From: Polyangiaceae bacterium UTPRO1
Lineage (GTDB): Bacteria; Desulfobacterota; Binatia; UTPRO1
Reading direction: 5' to 3'
Assembly: GCA_002050235.1 (NCBI GenBank)
Contig: MWST01000018.1
Coordinates: forward strand, 1-64,000
DNA length: 64,000 nucleotides
Below are positions 17,556 to 26,727 of the stretch, one piece after another (within the stretch, counting starts at the first letter, position 1; every line of letters starts with the position of its first letter). The position numbers were made by a program, and so were the translations under genes. The notes under the pieces are model-generated. The model made no database searches, had not been told where the DNA came from, and worked only from the letters and a program-made list of their open reading frames with translations.

Positions 17556-17730
17556 GCGCAGCGGGGGCGCGCTTCGCCGCCGCCGGCGACGGCTCGCACG
17601 CCTGCAAGCCATCGCGGCGGTCTCGCAGATTTGCCGCCGCACGCGCCGCGCCCGAGCGCCCGGGGAGACAGGTTTCCCGCTGCCCGCAGCGTCGGGAGCT
17701 GGCACCGTTCTTGTTAATCGGCACGCCACG

Positions 17731-17997
17731 ATGGTCATCGACGCCAGCACGTTCAGCGACATCACCCGGCACCTCCACGGCATCTCCGAGGGGCTCCTCG
17801 CGGGTATGCGCAAGGTCGTGAACCTGAACCCCGACGCGCCGCTGCGCAGCGACGAGAGCACGCAGCGCGACGAGTGGTTGCAGGCCGTCGAAGCCTTCGT
17901 GCGGGTAAATGCCGAGGTGCTGACGCTCGCCGAGTTGCTGCGGGCGCTGCTCGCCGCCAATGGCGAGCTCGCGGACCAGAAGCCCGCTCGCAACTGA
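17731..17997 (+). CDS. small hypothetical protein
   Basis: An 88-residue, largely helical protein (TFSDITRHLHGISEGLLAG, then EWLQAVEAFVRVNAEVLTLAELLRALLAA). I recognise no family. Third codon positions are almost all G or C, as in neighbouring genes, which argues for a real gene. No membrane segment or signal peptide is visible. It is preceded by 175 bases without a gene and converges on the LOG gene, their stop codons sharing a palindrome. Confidence 0.6.
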   Translation: MVIDASTFSDITRHLHGISEGLLAGMRKVVNLNPDAPLRSDESTQRDEWLQAVEAFVRVNAEVLTLAELLRALLAANGELADQKPARN

Positions 17998-18008
17998 CCG
18001 CGCGGTCA
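17995..18008. repeat. 14-bp palindrome spanning two convergent stop codons
   Basis: TGACCGCGCGGTCA is a perfect palindrome. Its two ends are the TGA of the small gene and the complement of the TGA of the LOG gene. It has no loop or T-tract, so it is not a classical terminator, although a cruciform or short bidirectional hairpin could form. Confidence 0.6.
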
Positions 18009-19097
18009 CACCAGTCCGCCCTCGGCGGTGTGCTGCGGCGGCGCGAGAACGGTCGGCTCCGGCCCGGCGCGGTTGATGACATCGATCATCTCCCGCAAGC
18101 GGCCGAAGCGCATGCGGTTGAAGCGGAACACCAGCCGCGGCAGGTGCGCGATCTCGGGCTCGCCCTGTTCCGCGGGCAGCGCCTCGGCAACCTCGAAGGC
18201 ACCCTCCTGCAATACGTCCCGGAACTCGACGTTCAGCCGCTCGACCAGAGCGAGCGGCAGCGCCGCGTTCAGCCGGATGACGAAGCGGTCGCCGACGTAG
18301 CGCGACGAATGGTAGACGCGGTAGAAGCCGCGGATCTCCGCGACGGCTTCGTCGATGTCGTCGGTCACCTTGAAGAGCTGCATGTCGTCGCCGGAGATGA
18401 GCCCGGGCCGCAGCAGGTGGTCGTCGACGTAGCGCTTCCACGTCTTCCAGTAGCGCGCCCGCGGCGCGTCCAGGAACACGATCGGCAGCGGCCGCGACTT
18501 CCCCGTCTGCACGAGCGTCAACGACTCGAAGCCCTCGTCGTGCGTACCGAAACCGCCGGGGAAGAGGACGATGGCATCGGCCTCCTTGATGAACATGAGC
18601 TTGCGCGTGAAGAAGTACTTGAAGGTGACGAGCTTCGGATCGCGAGCGATGAACTCGTTCGCCCCTTGCTCCCAGGGGAGGCGGATATTGACCCCGAAGC
18701 TGCGCTCTCGCCCCGACCCTTCCTGGCAGGCGCGCATGATGCCGCCTCCGGCACCGGTCAGGACCATGAAACCTTCGCGGCAGATGCGCTCCGCAAACTC
18801 CTTCGCCTGCCGATAAGCGGGAGCCGTCGCCTTCGTGCGCGCCGACCCGAAGGCGCTCACCTTGCGGACGTGCCGGTAGGGTGCGAACACCCGGAAGGCG
18901 TAGCGCAGCTCTTTGAGCGCGGCATTGATGATCTTGAGATCGCCGGTAGCGGCGTCGTCGCGGATCAAGCGCACCACGGTGGTCAGGATCTCGCGTAGAC
19001 AGCGCTCTTGTTGCCGGCTCCCGAGAGGGCCGGCTGCGGCTAGGACCTGGGCGACGATTTCCTGGGCGCGAAGGGGGCGTGCGGAGGCGGGCTGCAT
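18006..19097 (-). CDS. LOG family (TIGR00730-like) protein, large form
   Basis: A 363-residue protein with a Rossmann-like LOG core in its central part. FGSAR opens the nucleotide-binding fold, VLTGAGGGIMRACQEGS is the glycine-rich loop, and FPGGFGTHDEGFE is the PGGxGTxxE signature of cytokinin-activating phosphoribohydrolases and related PpnN proteins. It is much longer than the minimal LOG protein (about 190 residues), with extra N- and C-terminal helical regions. Nucleotide monophosphate hydrolysis is plausible; plant-hormone activity is not implied. It starts at ATG 19097 and is divergent from the symporter gene. Confidence 0.85.
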   Translation of the reverse strand: MQPASARPLRAQEIVAQVLAAAGPLGSRQQERCLREILTTVVRLIRDDAATGDLKIINAALKELRYAFRVFAPYRHVRKVSAFGSARTKATAPAYRQAKEFAERICREGFMVLTGAGGGIMRACQEGSGRERSFGVNIRLPWEQGANEFIARDPKLVTFKYFFTRKLMFIKEADAIVLFPGGFGTHDEGFESLTLVQTGKSRPLPIVFLDAPRARYWKTWKRYVDDHLLRPGLISGDDMQLFKVTDDIDEAVAEIRGFYRVYHSSRYVGDRFVIRLNAALPLALVERLNVEFRDVLQEGAFEVAEALPAEQGEPEIAHLPRLVFRFNRMRFGRLREMIDVINRAGPEPTVLAPPQHTAEGGLV

Positions 19098-19180
19098 CAG
19101 CCGATGATACCGGAGGTTCCGGGGAGGGAGCCACCGGCTTCTCTCTCGGGCGACGCATCCGCATGATAGAGGGCAAGCGC

Positions 19181-20467
19181 ATGTCCGGACGCTGGCCGCT
19201 GCACTGGCGCATCCTCTTCGGGCTCGTGGTCGGCACCGCGGCCGGGATAACCGCGAATGTCGCCGCCGGCGGCGCCCCCTGGCTCTCCTCGATCATCGAC
19301 CATGCGACCGAGCCCTTCGGGCGCCTCTTCCTGCGCCTCATCTTCATGGTCGTATTGCCGCTGGTGTTCTCGGCGCTGGTGCTGGGGGTTGCGGGGCTGG
19401 GCGACATCGGACGCCTCGGTCGCATCGGCGCCAAGACCTTCGCCTACACCATTCTGGCGTCGGGCTTGTCGGTGGCCCTCGGCCTGACGCTCGTGAACGG
19501 TCTCCGGCCCGGCGCCGGCCTGCCGGCGGAGACCCGTGCAGCGCTCACGGGCTACGCCATCCGAGGGCCGGCCGTCACCTCCGCCGACGCCCCCGTCGGC
19601 TTGCAAGCCGTCGTGGCCATCGTCCCCGAGAACCCCGTCCGGGCGGCGGTGAACGGCGACATGCTGGCGGTCATGTTCTTCTCCCTGATGCTCGGCCTCG
19701 GCCTCGCTCTGGCGCCGCGCGAGACAGTAGCGCCCCTGATCGCCGTGCTCGAAGCCCTCTATGCCGTCGTCATGCAGGTGATCGATCTGGCGATGCGGCT
19801 CGCGCCCTACGGAGTCGCCTGCCTGCTCTTCACGCTCACCGCGCGGCTCGGCGCCGGCATCCTGCGCCAGCTCGCGAGCTACGTCGCGGTAGTCCTGCTC
19901 GGACTCGCGATCCATCAGTTCGGGACCTACGCGCTCGTCGTCCGCTTCCTCGGCGGCATGTCGCCGCGCCTCTTCTTCCGGCGCATCCGCGCGGTGATGA
20001 TCACCGCGTTCTCGACCAGCTCGTCCAACGTGACCCTGCCGCTCGCGCTCACGGTCACCGAGCGCAACCTCGGCGTACCGCGCGAGATCGCGAACTTCGT
20101 GCTGACGCTCGGCTCGACCGCGAACCAGAACGGCACGGCGCTCTTCGAGGGCGTGACGGTGCTCTTCCTGGCGCAGTTCTACGGCGTCGACCTGAGCCTG
20201 CAGTCGCAGCTCGTCGTCGTGCTGATGTCGATCCTCGCCGGCGTGGGAACCGCGGGCGTCCCCGGCGGCTCGCTGCCGCTGATCGTTCCGGTGCTGGTGA
20301 CGGTGGGAGTGCCGGCCGAGGGCATCGGCATCATCTTCGGCGTCGACCGCCTGCTCGACATGTGCCGCACGGTGCTGAACGTGAGCGGCGACATCGCCGC
20401 CGCCGTGGTGGTGGCGCGCTCGGAAGGCGCACTCACCGTGCCGCTCCTGGTGCCCGAAGCCGAGTGA
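19181..20467 (+). CDS. dicarboxylate/amino acid:cation symporter (DAACS)
   Basis: A 428-residue inner-membrane symporter of the GltP/DctA type. The serine-rich reentrant loop is STSSSNVTLPLAL. The NMDGT motif reads NQNGTALFEG, with asparagine in place of aspartate. Near the C-terminus GVDRLLDMCRTVLNVSGD contains the conserved substrate-binding aspartate and arginine. Sodium- or proton-coupled uptake of C4-dicarboxylates or acidic amino acids is expected. ATG 19181 is preferred over 19163 because AGAGGG lies seven bases before it. It converges on the M20 amidohydrolase with a 21-base gap. Confidence 0.9.
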   Translation: MSGRWPLHWRILFGLVVGTAAGITANVAAGGAPWLSSIIDHATEPFGRLFLRLIFMVVLPLVFSALVLGVAGLGDIGRLGRIGAKTFAYTILASGLSVALGLTLVNGLRPGAGLPAETRAALTGYAIRGPAVTSADAPVGLQAVVAIVPENPVRAAVNGDMLAVMFFSLMLGLGLALAPRETVAPLIAVLEALYAVVMQVIDLAMRLAPYGVACLLFTLTARLGAGILRQLASYVAVVLLGLAIHQFGTYALVVRFLGGMSPRLFFRRIRAVMITAFSTSSSNVTLPLALTVTERNLGVPREIANFVLTLGSTANQNGTALFEGVTVLFLAQFYGVDLSLQSQLVVVLMSILAGVGTAGVPGGSLPLIVPVLVTVGVPAEGIGIIFGVDRLLDMCRTVLNVSGDIAAAVVVARSEGALTVPLLVPEAE

Positions 20468-20488
20468 CGGAAGGGCGCGACGCGGCGC

Positions 20489-21646
20489 TCAGCGCGGCGC
20501 GCGCAGGCGCGCCGCCAGCGCTGCGTCGGTCGCGAGGTCGATCGCCGTCCACGCCATCGCCAGCGCGCCGTCCATGACCGCGCGATCGGCGACGGGCGTG
20601 GCGCAATGCGCCGTGAACTCCGGCTGGTGGTTCACGGCCGGGAGCGACTCGATGCCGATCATCGGGTGGATAGCCGGCAGCGCCAGCGAGACGTTGCCCA
20701 TGTCCGTCGATCCGACAAGGCGCTCGAGCATCGGCCCGAGATCGGGGAGTACTCGTCCGAGGGCCGTCGCGTTCCGCCTATAGGCAGCCGCGATGTCGGC
20801 GTCGGGCTTCATCTCCGCGTACGGCGGATGATCCTCGGCGATCTCCAGCGTCGCTCCGGTCGCGAGCGCACCGGCTTCGAAACAGCGTACGACCTTGGCG
20901 TGGACCTCGCCGAGCTCGCCGAGCGTCTTGGCACGCACGATGTAGTGCGCAGCGGTGTGCGCCGGGACGACGTTCGGCGCATCGCCGCCGTGCGTGACGA
21001 TGCCGTGGATGCGGTCGCTCTGGCGGATGTGCTGGCGCAGGCATCCGATCGCGGTCTGCGCTACCGTGAGCGCGTCGGCGGCGTTGATGCCGTGCTCGGG
21101 GAAAGCGGAAGCGTGCGCTTCCTTGCCGGTGTAGCGCGCCGCGAACTGCGCCGCCGCGAGAAACGGCTGCTCGACGATGTCCACCGGCGCCGGATGCACC
21201 ATCATCGCTGCATGCACCCCGGCGAAGATGCCGCGGTCGAGGAGCAGAATCTTGCCGCCGCCGCCTTCCTCGGCGGGCGTGCCGATGACGCTCACGGTGA
21301 GCCCGACGTCGTCGGCGACCCGCGCCGCCGCCGTCGCCGCTCCGACCGCCATCGCCGCGATCATGTTGTGTCCGCAGGCGTGGCCGATGCCGGGAAGCGC
21401 ATCGTACTCGGCACAGAAAGCCACGTGCAGCGGCCCGCTGCCGGCGCGGGCGACGAATGCCGTCGGCAGGTCGGCAACGCCGCGGGTGACGGTGAAGCCG
21501 GCAGCGGCGAGGTCGTCGCAGAGCCAGCCGGCCGCGCGCTCCTCCTCGAACCCGACCTCGGGGTGCGCGTGGATCCGATGGCTGAGTGCGATCAGCGCTT
21601 GACGCCGGCTCTCGAGGTGATCGCGGGCGGCGGCTTTGGCGTCCAT
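20489..21646 (-). CDS. M20 family amidohydrolase (M20D, AbgB-like)
   Basis: A 385-residue metal-dependent amidohydrolase. HAHPEVGFEE opens the catalytic domain, GIGHACGHNM supplies the first metal-binding histidines, GTPAEEGGGGK carries the catalytic glutamate, and GKEAHASAFPEHGINA starts the dimerisation lid domain. VGSTDMGNVS and a late histidine (VNHQPEFTAH) complete the metal set. Relatives cleave aminoacyl or p-aminobenzoyl-glutamate amides in the cytoplasm; the true substrate is unknown. GAGGAGG precedes the ATG at 21646. A transporter for acidic substrates converges on it, though they are not in one operon. Confidence 0.9.
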   Translation of the reverse strand: MDAKAAARDHLESRRQALIALSHRIHAHPEVGFEEERAAGWLCDDLAAAGFTVTRGVADLPTAFVARAGSGPLHVAFCAEYDALPGIGHACGHNMIAAMAVGAATAAARVADDVGLTVSVIGTPAEEGGGGKILLLDRGIFAGVHAAMMVHPAPVDIVEQPFLAAAQFAARYTGKEAHASAFPEHGINAADALTVAQTAIGCLRQHIRQSDRIHGIVTHGGDAPNVVPAHTAAHYIVRAKTLGELGEVHAKVVRCFEAGALATGATLEIAEDHPPYAEMKPDADIAAAYRRNATALGRVLPDLGPMLERLVGSTDMGNVSLALPAIHPMIGIESLPAVNHQPEFTAHCATPVADRAVMDGALAMAWTAIDLATDAALAARLRAPR

Positions 21647-21848
21647 GGGGGCCTCCTCTCGGTAGCGAGCCTATTCCACAAGTCCTACTCGAGCGCGAGG
21701 AGAGTGCCGCTTGCCGACCGCCGGCAGCGGCGCCGACACCGCCCGGGCGGCGGATGCCGCCATCCTTGCGCGCCCGCTCGGAAGTGTTCGATAAGGCGCT
21801 CCACAACCATGGTAGAGGCGGGGTCGCTCCCGCAGAAAGGTGGCTATC

Positions 21849-22769
21849 GTGCGACGAGGCTCAGTGCTGGTGCTGGCGGCGATGGGAGTCCTGGCGGTGG
21901 CGAACATCGGCTTCGCGGTCGACCCGCCGACAGGCCCTCCGCCCATCTTCGGCCCCGACAGCTCGGGTGATCAGCTGGTCTTCTACTACGATGCTCGGGA
22001 CGGCTTCACCACGTTCCTCACCGTTCGCAACCGCTCCATCGCGACCAAGGTCGTCCAAGTCTCGTTCTACGGCCCCGAGTTCGCCAATCCTCCCTTCACG
22101 CAGACGATCACCCTCGCCGGCGGAGGTCTCCACATCCTCGACGCCGGCGCCCTGCACGCGAGCGGACTCCCGCCGCGCGTCGGCGTCGCCTTCGCAACCG
22201 TCATCGACGGCTCCGGCACGGGAATCACCTCCTGGGCGCTGAGCGGCAACTTCACCGTTGCCAACCTGGCGACGGGCTCGGCTTGGGGTGCCCCGGCGCT
22301 CGCGCGCTCGGCCGTCCACGACGACGGCACTTTCCCCTCACCCGGCAGCATCATCGACAATACCGTGGTGTCGCTGCCGGCGATCTGCATGCCGGGGCTC
22401 GAGCTCGCCGCATACTACGACCCCGACGCTCTCGCTCCGAGCGACGACGGAGGCAATCAGCTGATCTTCCTGAGCTTCGAGGATGTCGCCGGCACGCCGC
22501 TCGGGGTCCAGTCCGCAACCACCGACTGGTCGGTGTACGGCCTACGTAGCAACGGCAGCTTACTCGCCAACACCGGGTTCTCCGGCACCGGGGTCGTAGT
22601 CACCAACCTGGTGACGGTCCTCGGCGCCGACCCCAGCGGGTCGAGCGGCAGCATCCTCTTCGAATCGACGCCGTACTGCGGGCGGCGCACGAGCCTGATC
22701 TTCTTCGCCGAAGCCCTCGGGACCTTCGGCACCGGATATCTCCTGCCGCACTATCCATTGGTGTTCTGA
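21849..22769 (+). CDS. secreted hypothetical protein, beta-rich
   Basis: A 306-residue exported protein of no family I recognise. A signal peptide ([18 protein letters not shown]) is followed by a mature chain that looks like two copies of a beta-sandwich: [20 protein letters not shown] in the first half and [19 protein letters not shown] in the second share spacing and the QL-F start. One cysteine lies in each of two positions (AICMPG, TPYCGRR), possibly a disulfide. GTG 21849 is chosen because AAAGGTGG lies six bases upstream; another GTG nine bases earlier would destroy that spacing. A strong hairpin follows the stop. Confidence 0.7.
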   Translation: MRRGSVLVLAAMGVLAVANIGFAVDPPTGPPPIFGPDSSGDQLVFYYDARDGFTTFLTVRNRSIATKVVQVSFYGPEFANPPFTQTITLAGGGLHILDAGALHASGLPPRVGVAFATVIDGSGTGITSWALSGNFTVANLATGSAWGAPALARSAVHDDGTFPSPGSIIDNTVVSLPAICMPGLELAAYYDPDALAPSDDGGNQLIFLSFEDVAGTPLGVQSATTDWSVYGLRSNGSLLANTGFSGTGVVVTNLVTVLGADPSGSSGSILFESTPYCGRRTSLIFFAEALGTFGTGYLLPHYPLVF

Positions 22770-22782
22770 GCGTCGTCGGCGA

Positions 22783-22815
22783 GCGCGGCGCCGACCATCC
22801 GAGTCGGCGCCGCGC
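22783..22815 (+). terminator. 13-bp hairpin after the secreted-protein gene
   Basis: GCGCGGCGCCGAC (22783-22795) pairs perfectly with GTCGGCGCCGCGC (22803-22815) around a seven-base loop, 13 bases past the stop codon. There is no T-tract, so termination may need Rho or may work through structure alone. Confidence 0.6.
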
Positions 22816-22872
22816 CCGCAAGCCGAGCGAACCGTTGCGTCTACTGTGCGAACGCCTACGTCGGGAGGCGTA

Positions 22873-23880
22873 ATGGCTCCGCAGGTCGTATTGACGGGCG
22901 ATCGCCCGACGGGACGCCTCCACATCGGCCACTATGCCGGCTCCCTGGTGCAACGAGTCGAGCTCCAGAACGAGCATCGGCAATACGTGCTGGTGGCCGA
23001 TCTCCAAGCGCTCACGGACGATGCCAAGCAAGCGCAGGCGGTGCGCCGTAACATCGTCGAGGTGGCGATCGACAATCTGGCGGCGGGCGTCGACCCGGCG
23101 AAGTCCACCTTCTGCGTGCAGAGCCGGCTTCCCGAGCTGGCGGAGCTGACCTTCTATTTCCTGAACCTCGTCACCGTCGCGCGGCTGCAGCGCAACCCGA
23201 CCGTCAAGCTCGAGATAGCGCAGAAAGGATTCCGGCGTTCCATTCCCGCCGGATTCCTCTGCTACCCGGTCTCGCAGGCCGCCGACATCACCGCGTTCAA
23301 GGCCGATCTCGTTCCGGTCGGCGAAGATCAGGTGCCGGTCATCGAGCAGACGATCGAGATCGTCCGGGCGTTCAACGGCATCTACGGCGACACCCTCGTC
23401 GAGCCCAAAGCGCGCCTGAGCACGGGGCCGGGAGCGCGCATCTGCGGTCTGGATGGCCGGGCCAAGATGGGGAAGTCTCTCGGCAACGCCATCTTCCTCG
23501 GCGACTCCGAGGACGAGCTGCGCCGCAAGGTCCGGGCCGCGTTCACCGACCCTCGCCACCTGCGGGTGAGCGATCCGGGACATCTCGAGGGCAACGTCGT
23601 CTTCGCCTACCTCGACGCCTTCGATCCCGATCGCCAAGGGCTCGCAGAGCTCAAGTCGGCCTACGTAAGAGGCGGGGTGGCGGACGGCGCGACCAAGGAG
23701 CGGTTGTTCCGGGTCCTCAACGAGCTGCTGACGCCGATCCGCCGGCGCCGCCGCGAGCTGGAAGACGATCGCGCCGCAGTGATCCGGATCCTGGAGGATG
23801 GGACGGCGCAGGCCAAGAGCGTCGTCGCCGATACGCTGGCTCGGGTCCGCACGGCGATGCGACTCGACGAGCTCGTGTGA
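22873..23880 (+). CDS. trpS: tryptophan-tRNA ligase
   Basis: A 335-residue class I aminoacyl-tRNA synthetase charging tRNA-Trp. The HIGH signature is HIGHYAGS near the N-terminus, and the second signature KMSKS appears as KMGKS in [29 protein letters not shown] and [14 protein letters not shown] are typical TrpRS segments for tryptophan and ATP binding. ATG 22873 is supported by GGGAGG seven bases upstream; upstream codons add residues outside the family. It stands alone between the secreted gene and the cold-shock gene on the other strand. Confidence 0.95.
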   Translation: MAPQVVLTGDRPTGRLHIGHYAGSLVQRVELQNEHRQYVLVADLQALTDDAKQAQAVRRNIVEVAIDNLAAGVDPAKSTFCVQSRLPELAELTFYFLNLVTVARLQRNPTVKLEIAQKGFRRSIPAGFLCYPVSQAADITAFKADLVPVGEDQVPVIEQTIEIVRAFNGIYGDTLVEPKARLSTGPGARICGLDGRAKMGKSLGNAIFLGDSEDELRRKVRAAFTDPRHLRVSDPGHLEGNVVFAYLDAFDPDRQGLAELKSAYVRGGVADGATKERLFRVLNELLTPIRRRRRELEDDRAAVIRILEDGTAQAKSVVADTLARVRTAMRLDELV

Positions 23881-23942
23881 ACGACGCGGACGGGGTGGCC
23901 GGCAGCCGCCGCGAGCTCGGCACCGGGGTGCTCGACAACGAA

Positions 23943-23974
23943 ACGGCCCCGGAAGCCGAAGCTCCCGGGGCCGT
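23943..23974 (-). terminator. intrinsic terminator of the cold-shock gene
   Basis: On the minus strand ACGGCCCCGG and its complement form a 10-bp stem capped by an AGC-TTCG-GCT extension, a stable UUCG tetraloop. The stem is followed by TTTCGTT. It lies 33 bases past the csp stop. It could also serve trpS from the other side, but the T-rich flank favours csp. Confidence 0.8.
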
Positions 23975-24006
23975 CATCGGATAGTCAACGCGCTGGCGCG
24001 AACGCC

Positions 24007-24210
24007 TTACGCGGCTTTGGTGACGTTTGAGGCCTGCAGGCCCTTCGGGCCTTTGGTGATCTCGAACTCGACCTTCTGCCCCTCTTCGAGCGTCCGGAAT
24101 CCCTCGCCCGAGATCGCCGAGTAGTGCACGAACACGTCCTCGCCGTTCTCCTGGCGAATGAACCCGAACCCCTTCTCGGGGTTGAACCACTTCACGTGAC
24201 CCACTGCCAT
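24007..24210 (-). CDS. csp: cold-shock protein, CspA family
   Basis: A 67-residue single cold-shock domain, the normal length. RNP1 is KGFGFIRQ and RNP2 is VFVHYSAI, both with the aromatic residues that stack on single-stranded RNA or [17 protein letters not shown] and [17 protein letters not shown] fit the beta-barrel start and end. The protein acts as an RNA chaperone in the cytoplasm. AAAGGAGGG precedes the ATG by six bases, but this site is paired in a leader hairpin (24211-24256), suggesting translational control. An intrinsic terminator follows. Confidence 0.97.
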   Translation of the reverse strand: MAVGHVKWFNPEKGFGFIRQENGEDVFVHYSAISGEGFRTLEEGQKVEFEITKGPKGLQASNVTKAA

Positions 24211-24256
24211 AATCTTCCCTCCTTTCGTCCGTTAGACTCGTCATCGAGGGAAGATT
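24211..24256 (-). promoter_or_regulatory. leader hairpin occluding the csp ribosome-binding site
   Basis: AATCTTCCCTC (minus-strand reading of 24246-24256) is the exact complement of GAGGGAAGATT (24211-24221), which contains most of the Shine-Dalgarno sequence and abuts the ATG. The 11-bp stem encloses a 24-base loop. Such pairing could make translation temperature-dependent, as known for cspA leaders, though the sequence here is unrelated to that leader. The remaining bases to 24393 show no clear promoter boxes. Confidence 0.65.
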
Positions 24257-24393
24257 CGCTGCCATAAGACAAAGCCGCGGCAAGTTTCGCCACGGCCGTT
24301 CCACGGACGTACTACCTTCGCCTCTCGACTGCGCGCCCTCCTACCAACTCGATTTTCGCATTGCAAGCGATACTCGTAGCCACGGGCGCGGCG

Positions 24394-25185
24394 CTACGGG
24401 AGGTTCCGATGCGGCCGCGGCGGCCGCCCGACGAGAGTCAGCGAACGCTCGCCGGGCACCGCGGCCCGCCGCGGCGTCAGCCGCAAGACCTTGCGCTCCG
24501 GTTCCGCGGTCGCCGCGACGAGCGCTGCACGCACCGCCTCGATCTCCTGTTCGCCGAGCGTCACCGCCGGAGCGACGCTCTCGATCAACCGCGTGAGACG
24601 CGGCATCTGCACGATCTTCACGCCCCGGATCTCCTGACCGACGGCGACGAGCGCGCGCGTGAAACAGAGCACCGCGTGCACCGGCACCGGCCGTCCCAGC
24701 GCCCGCCGCACCCGCTCGGCGACGCGCAGCGCCTCGATCCGGCAATCCTCGACGAGATTGCGCCACGGCAGCCGCGCGTTCACGAACAGCCGCTGACCGG
24801 AGGCCGTGACGCGCCCGCCATCATCGCTCGACAGGATCAGGAACACGCCGTTCGGTCCGATCGCGACGTGGCGATCGCGCGCCGCCGACGTCGAGCCGCG
24901 GGCGACGACGCGATAGACGGGGCGGAGACGCGAGAGCACGCGCCTGACGTTGACGGCGAGCTCGTGGGCGCGCCAATCCCGCCACAGCGCGCTCGTTCTC
25001 TGCGCTGCTTCGATGACCGCCAGTGCGAACACCGGTAAGAGCGCGAGCGTAGCGAACGGCGCCCAAGAGCCTCGCAGCGCCAGCGCCACGAGCGCCGTCG
25101 CCACCGCGAACGCCAGGTAGACCGAGGCTAGACACCGCGTTTCGGTGCGCGCCAACGGCGACCTGTGGGGCGCGGGCTCAGCCAT
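24394..25185 (-). CDS. membrane-anchored NERD-like protein
   Basis: A 263-residue protein. Two hydrophobic helices lie near the N-terminus (CLASVYLAFAVATALVALAL and FATLALLPVFALAVIEAA). The following region (about 75-185) has the order of a nuclease-related NERD domain: RVLSRLRPVYRVV, HVAIGPNGVFLILS, LPWRNLVEDCRIEALRV and VHAVLCFTRA. The acidic-x-lysine catalytic element that normally follows GVFVIE is replaced by ILSSDD, so nuclease activity is doubtful. A basic tail follows. The ATG at 25185 is preceded only by a weak GG-rich site. Function unknown. Confidence 0.6.
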   Translation of the reverse strand: MAEPAPHRSPLARTETRCLASVYLAFAVATALVALALRGSWAPFATLALLPVFALAVIEAAQRTSALWRDWRAHELAVNVRRVLSRLRPVYRVVARGSTSAARDRHVAIGPNGVFLILSSDDGGRVTASGQRLFVNARLPWRNLVEDCRIEALRVAERVRRALGRPVPVHAVLCFTRALVAVGQEIRGVKIVQMPRLTRLIESVAPAVTLGEQEIEAVRAALVAATAEPERKVLRLTPRRAAVPGERSLTLVGRPPRPHRNLP

Positions 25186-25297
25186 TTTCCAGGCCCAGCA
25201 GCAACTGCCATGCCAGACGGGAGGCTGAATCCACCGCGGAGAAACGCCCGGAGAACCATTGTTTTCCGGATGGCAACGACCGAGCTTCGACGCCGCC

Positions 25298-25319
25298 AGC
25301 GGCACAAAACTGCCGCTGC
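25298..25319 (-). terminator. possible hairpin after glcF
   Basis: CAGCGGCA and TGCCGCTG form an 8-bp stem with a six-base loop, 17 bases beyond the glcF stop on the minus strand. A T-tract is missing. It may terminate or stabilise the glcDEF transcript. Confidence 0.35.
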
Positions 25320-25335
25320 GGCCGGCTGCTGCTGA

Positions 25336-26727
25336 TCAGCTGCCGGCGTACGCTTCGGCGAGGACATCGACAAGATGGCGCACCGGGATCGTGAGACCCG
25401 CCGCGCGCAGGCCCGCCTCGAGCTGGAGTGCGCACCCGGCGTTCGCCGTCACGACGAGCTCCGCGCCGCTGGCGCGAATGGCGGCCACTTTTCGCTCTAC
25501 GAGCGTCCGCGCCATGACCGGCTGCAGGACATTGTAGTGGCCGGCGCTGCCGCAGCAGAGGTCTTCGTCTTCCATGCCCACGAGCTCGAGCCCGGGAACG
25601 GCGGCAAGGAGCGCCCGCGGCGCCTCGCGAATGCCCTGGGCATGCGCGAGATGACACGGATCGTGGTAGGCGACACGCCGCGGCGACAGCGCCGCAGGAG
25701 GGCTGAGCGGCGCCTGCGCCAGCAGCTCGGTCGCGTCGCGAACGCGGGCGGCGACGGTGCGTGCCGCAGCGGCGCGCGCCAGATCGTCGGCGAAAAGCTC
25801 ACCCCACGATTTCATCATCGCGCCGCATCCCGCGGCGGTGGCGACGATCGCAGGAGCGTTCTCCGCCGGCGTCGCCGCGACGAGCGCATCGAGCGTGCAC
25901 CGGGCGGCGGCGAGCGCGGCGGCGCGATCGCCCGCGTGCAACGCGAGCGCGCCGCAGCAGCCGACACCCCGCGGCACGCTCGATCGCCAACCGTTCACGG
26001 CGAGAACCCGGGCCGTGTTCCGCACGGTGTCCCCGCAGAGCTCCGGCATCACGCAGCCCGGCACCAGGTGCAGGTGCGGCGCCGCAGCGTCTCCGTCGAC
26101 GCTGGCAGGCTCCCGCGGCAACACGGCGCGAGGCGCGAGCGACGCGGGAAGCAGGTCCAGCATGGCGGCGAGCCGCGCCGACGCGTGCGGCGCCAGCGTG
26201 CGCGCGATCGCTCGGAACGCTCCGCCGACGCGAGCTCCGCGCCCGAGCCGCGAGTAGGCGCCGGCGCCGGTTCCGGCTCCTTCCGGGCGGAGCTGGCCGC
26301 GAACACCGAGGCGATCGAGCAGGCGCAGCGGCGCCAGCAGCGCCCGCAGGAGCCACCGCGTCGTCAGCACCCGCACGACTACTCGACGCCGGGCGCGCTC
26401 CCTCCACGGACGGCGATACCGCTCCTCGATCCACGGCCGCGCCGCCTCGATGAGCTGTCCGTAGGCGACCCCCGACGGACACGCCGTCTCGCAGCCGCGA
26501 CATCCGAGGCAGAGGTCGAGGTGGCGGACGGCGTCGGCGTCGAGCGCGAGGCGCCCCTCTTGCAGTGCGCGCATGAGATGAATGCGGCCGCGCGGCGAGT
26601 CCGCCTCGGTGCCGAGCGCGAGGTAGGTCGGACAGGCGCTGTGGCAGAGACCGCAGTGCACGCAGGCGAGGAAGCGTTCCACCGGCGCGAAGCCGCCGGG
26701 AGGCGTAGCGCAGTGGCCGGGAGGCAT
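25336..26727 (-). CDS. glcF: glycolate oxidase iron-sulfur subunit
   Basis: A 463-residue iron-sulfur protein that takes electrons from GlcD/GlcE toward the quinone pool. Two ferredoxin motifs are intact: CVHCGLCHSACP and CLGCRGCETACP, each closing a 4Fe-4S site. The C-terminal half has two cysteine-rich CCG domains, with GVGCCGAL and EDLCCGSAG as the CCG cores. The ATG at 26727 shares one base with the glcE stop, so it is translationally coupled. It is the last of three genes transcribed glcD-glcE-glcF. Confidence 0.9.
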   Translation of the reverse strand: MPPGHCATPPGGFAPVERFLACVHCGLCHSACPTYLALGTEADSPRGRIHLMRALQEGRLALDADAVRHLDLCLGCRGCETACPSGVAYGQLIEAARPWIEERYRRPWRERARRRVVVRVLTTRWLLRALLAPLRLLDRLGVRGQLRPEGAGTGAGAYSRLGRGARVGGAFRAIARTLAPHASARLAAMLDLLPASLAPRAVLPREPASVDGDAAAPHLHLVPGCVMPELCGDTVRNTARVLAVNGWRSSVPRGVGCCGALALHAGDRAAALAAARCTLDALVAATPAENAPAIVATAAGCGAMMKSWGELFADDLARAAAARTVAARVRDATELLAQAPLSPPAALSPRRVAYHDPCHLAHAQGIREAPRALLAAVPGLELVGMEDEDLCCGSAGHYNVLQPVMARTLVERKVAAIRASGAELVVTANAGCALQLEAGLRAAGLTIPVRHLVDVLAEAYAGS

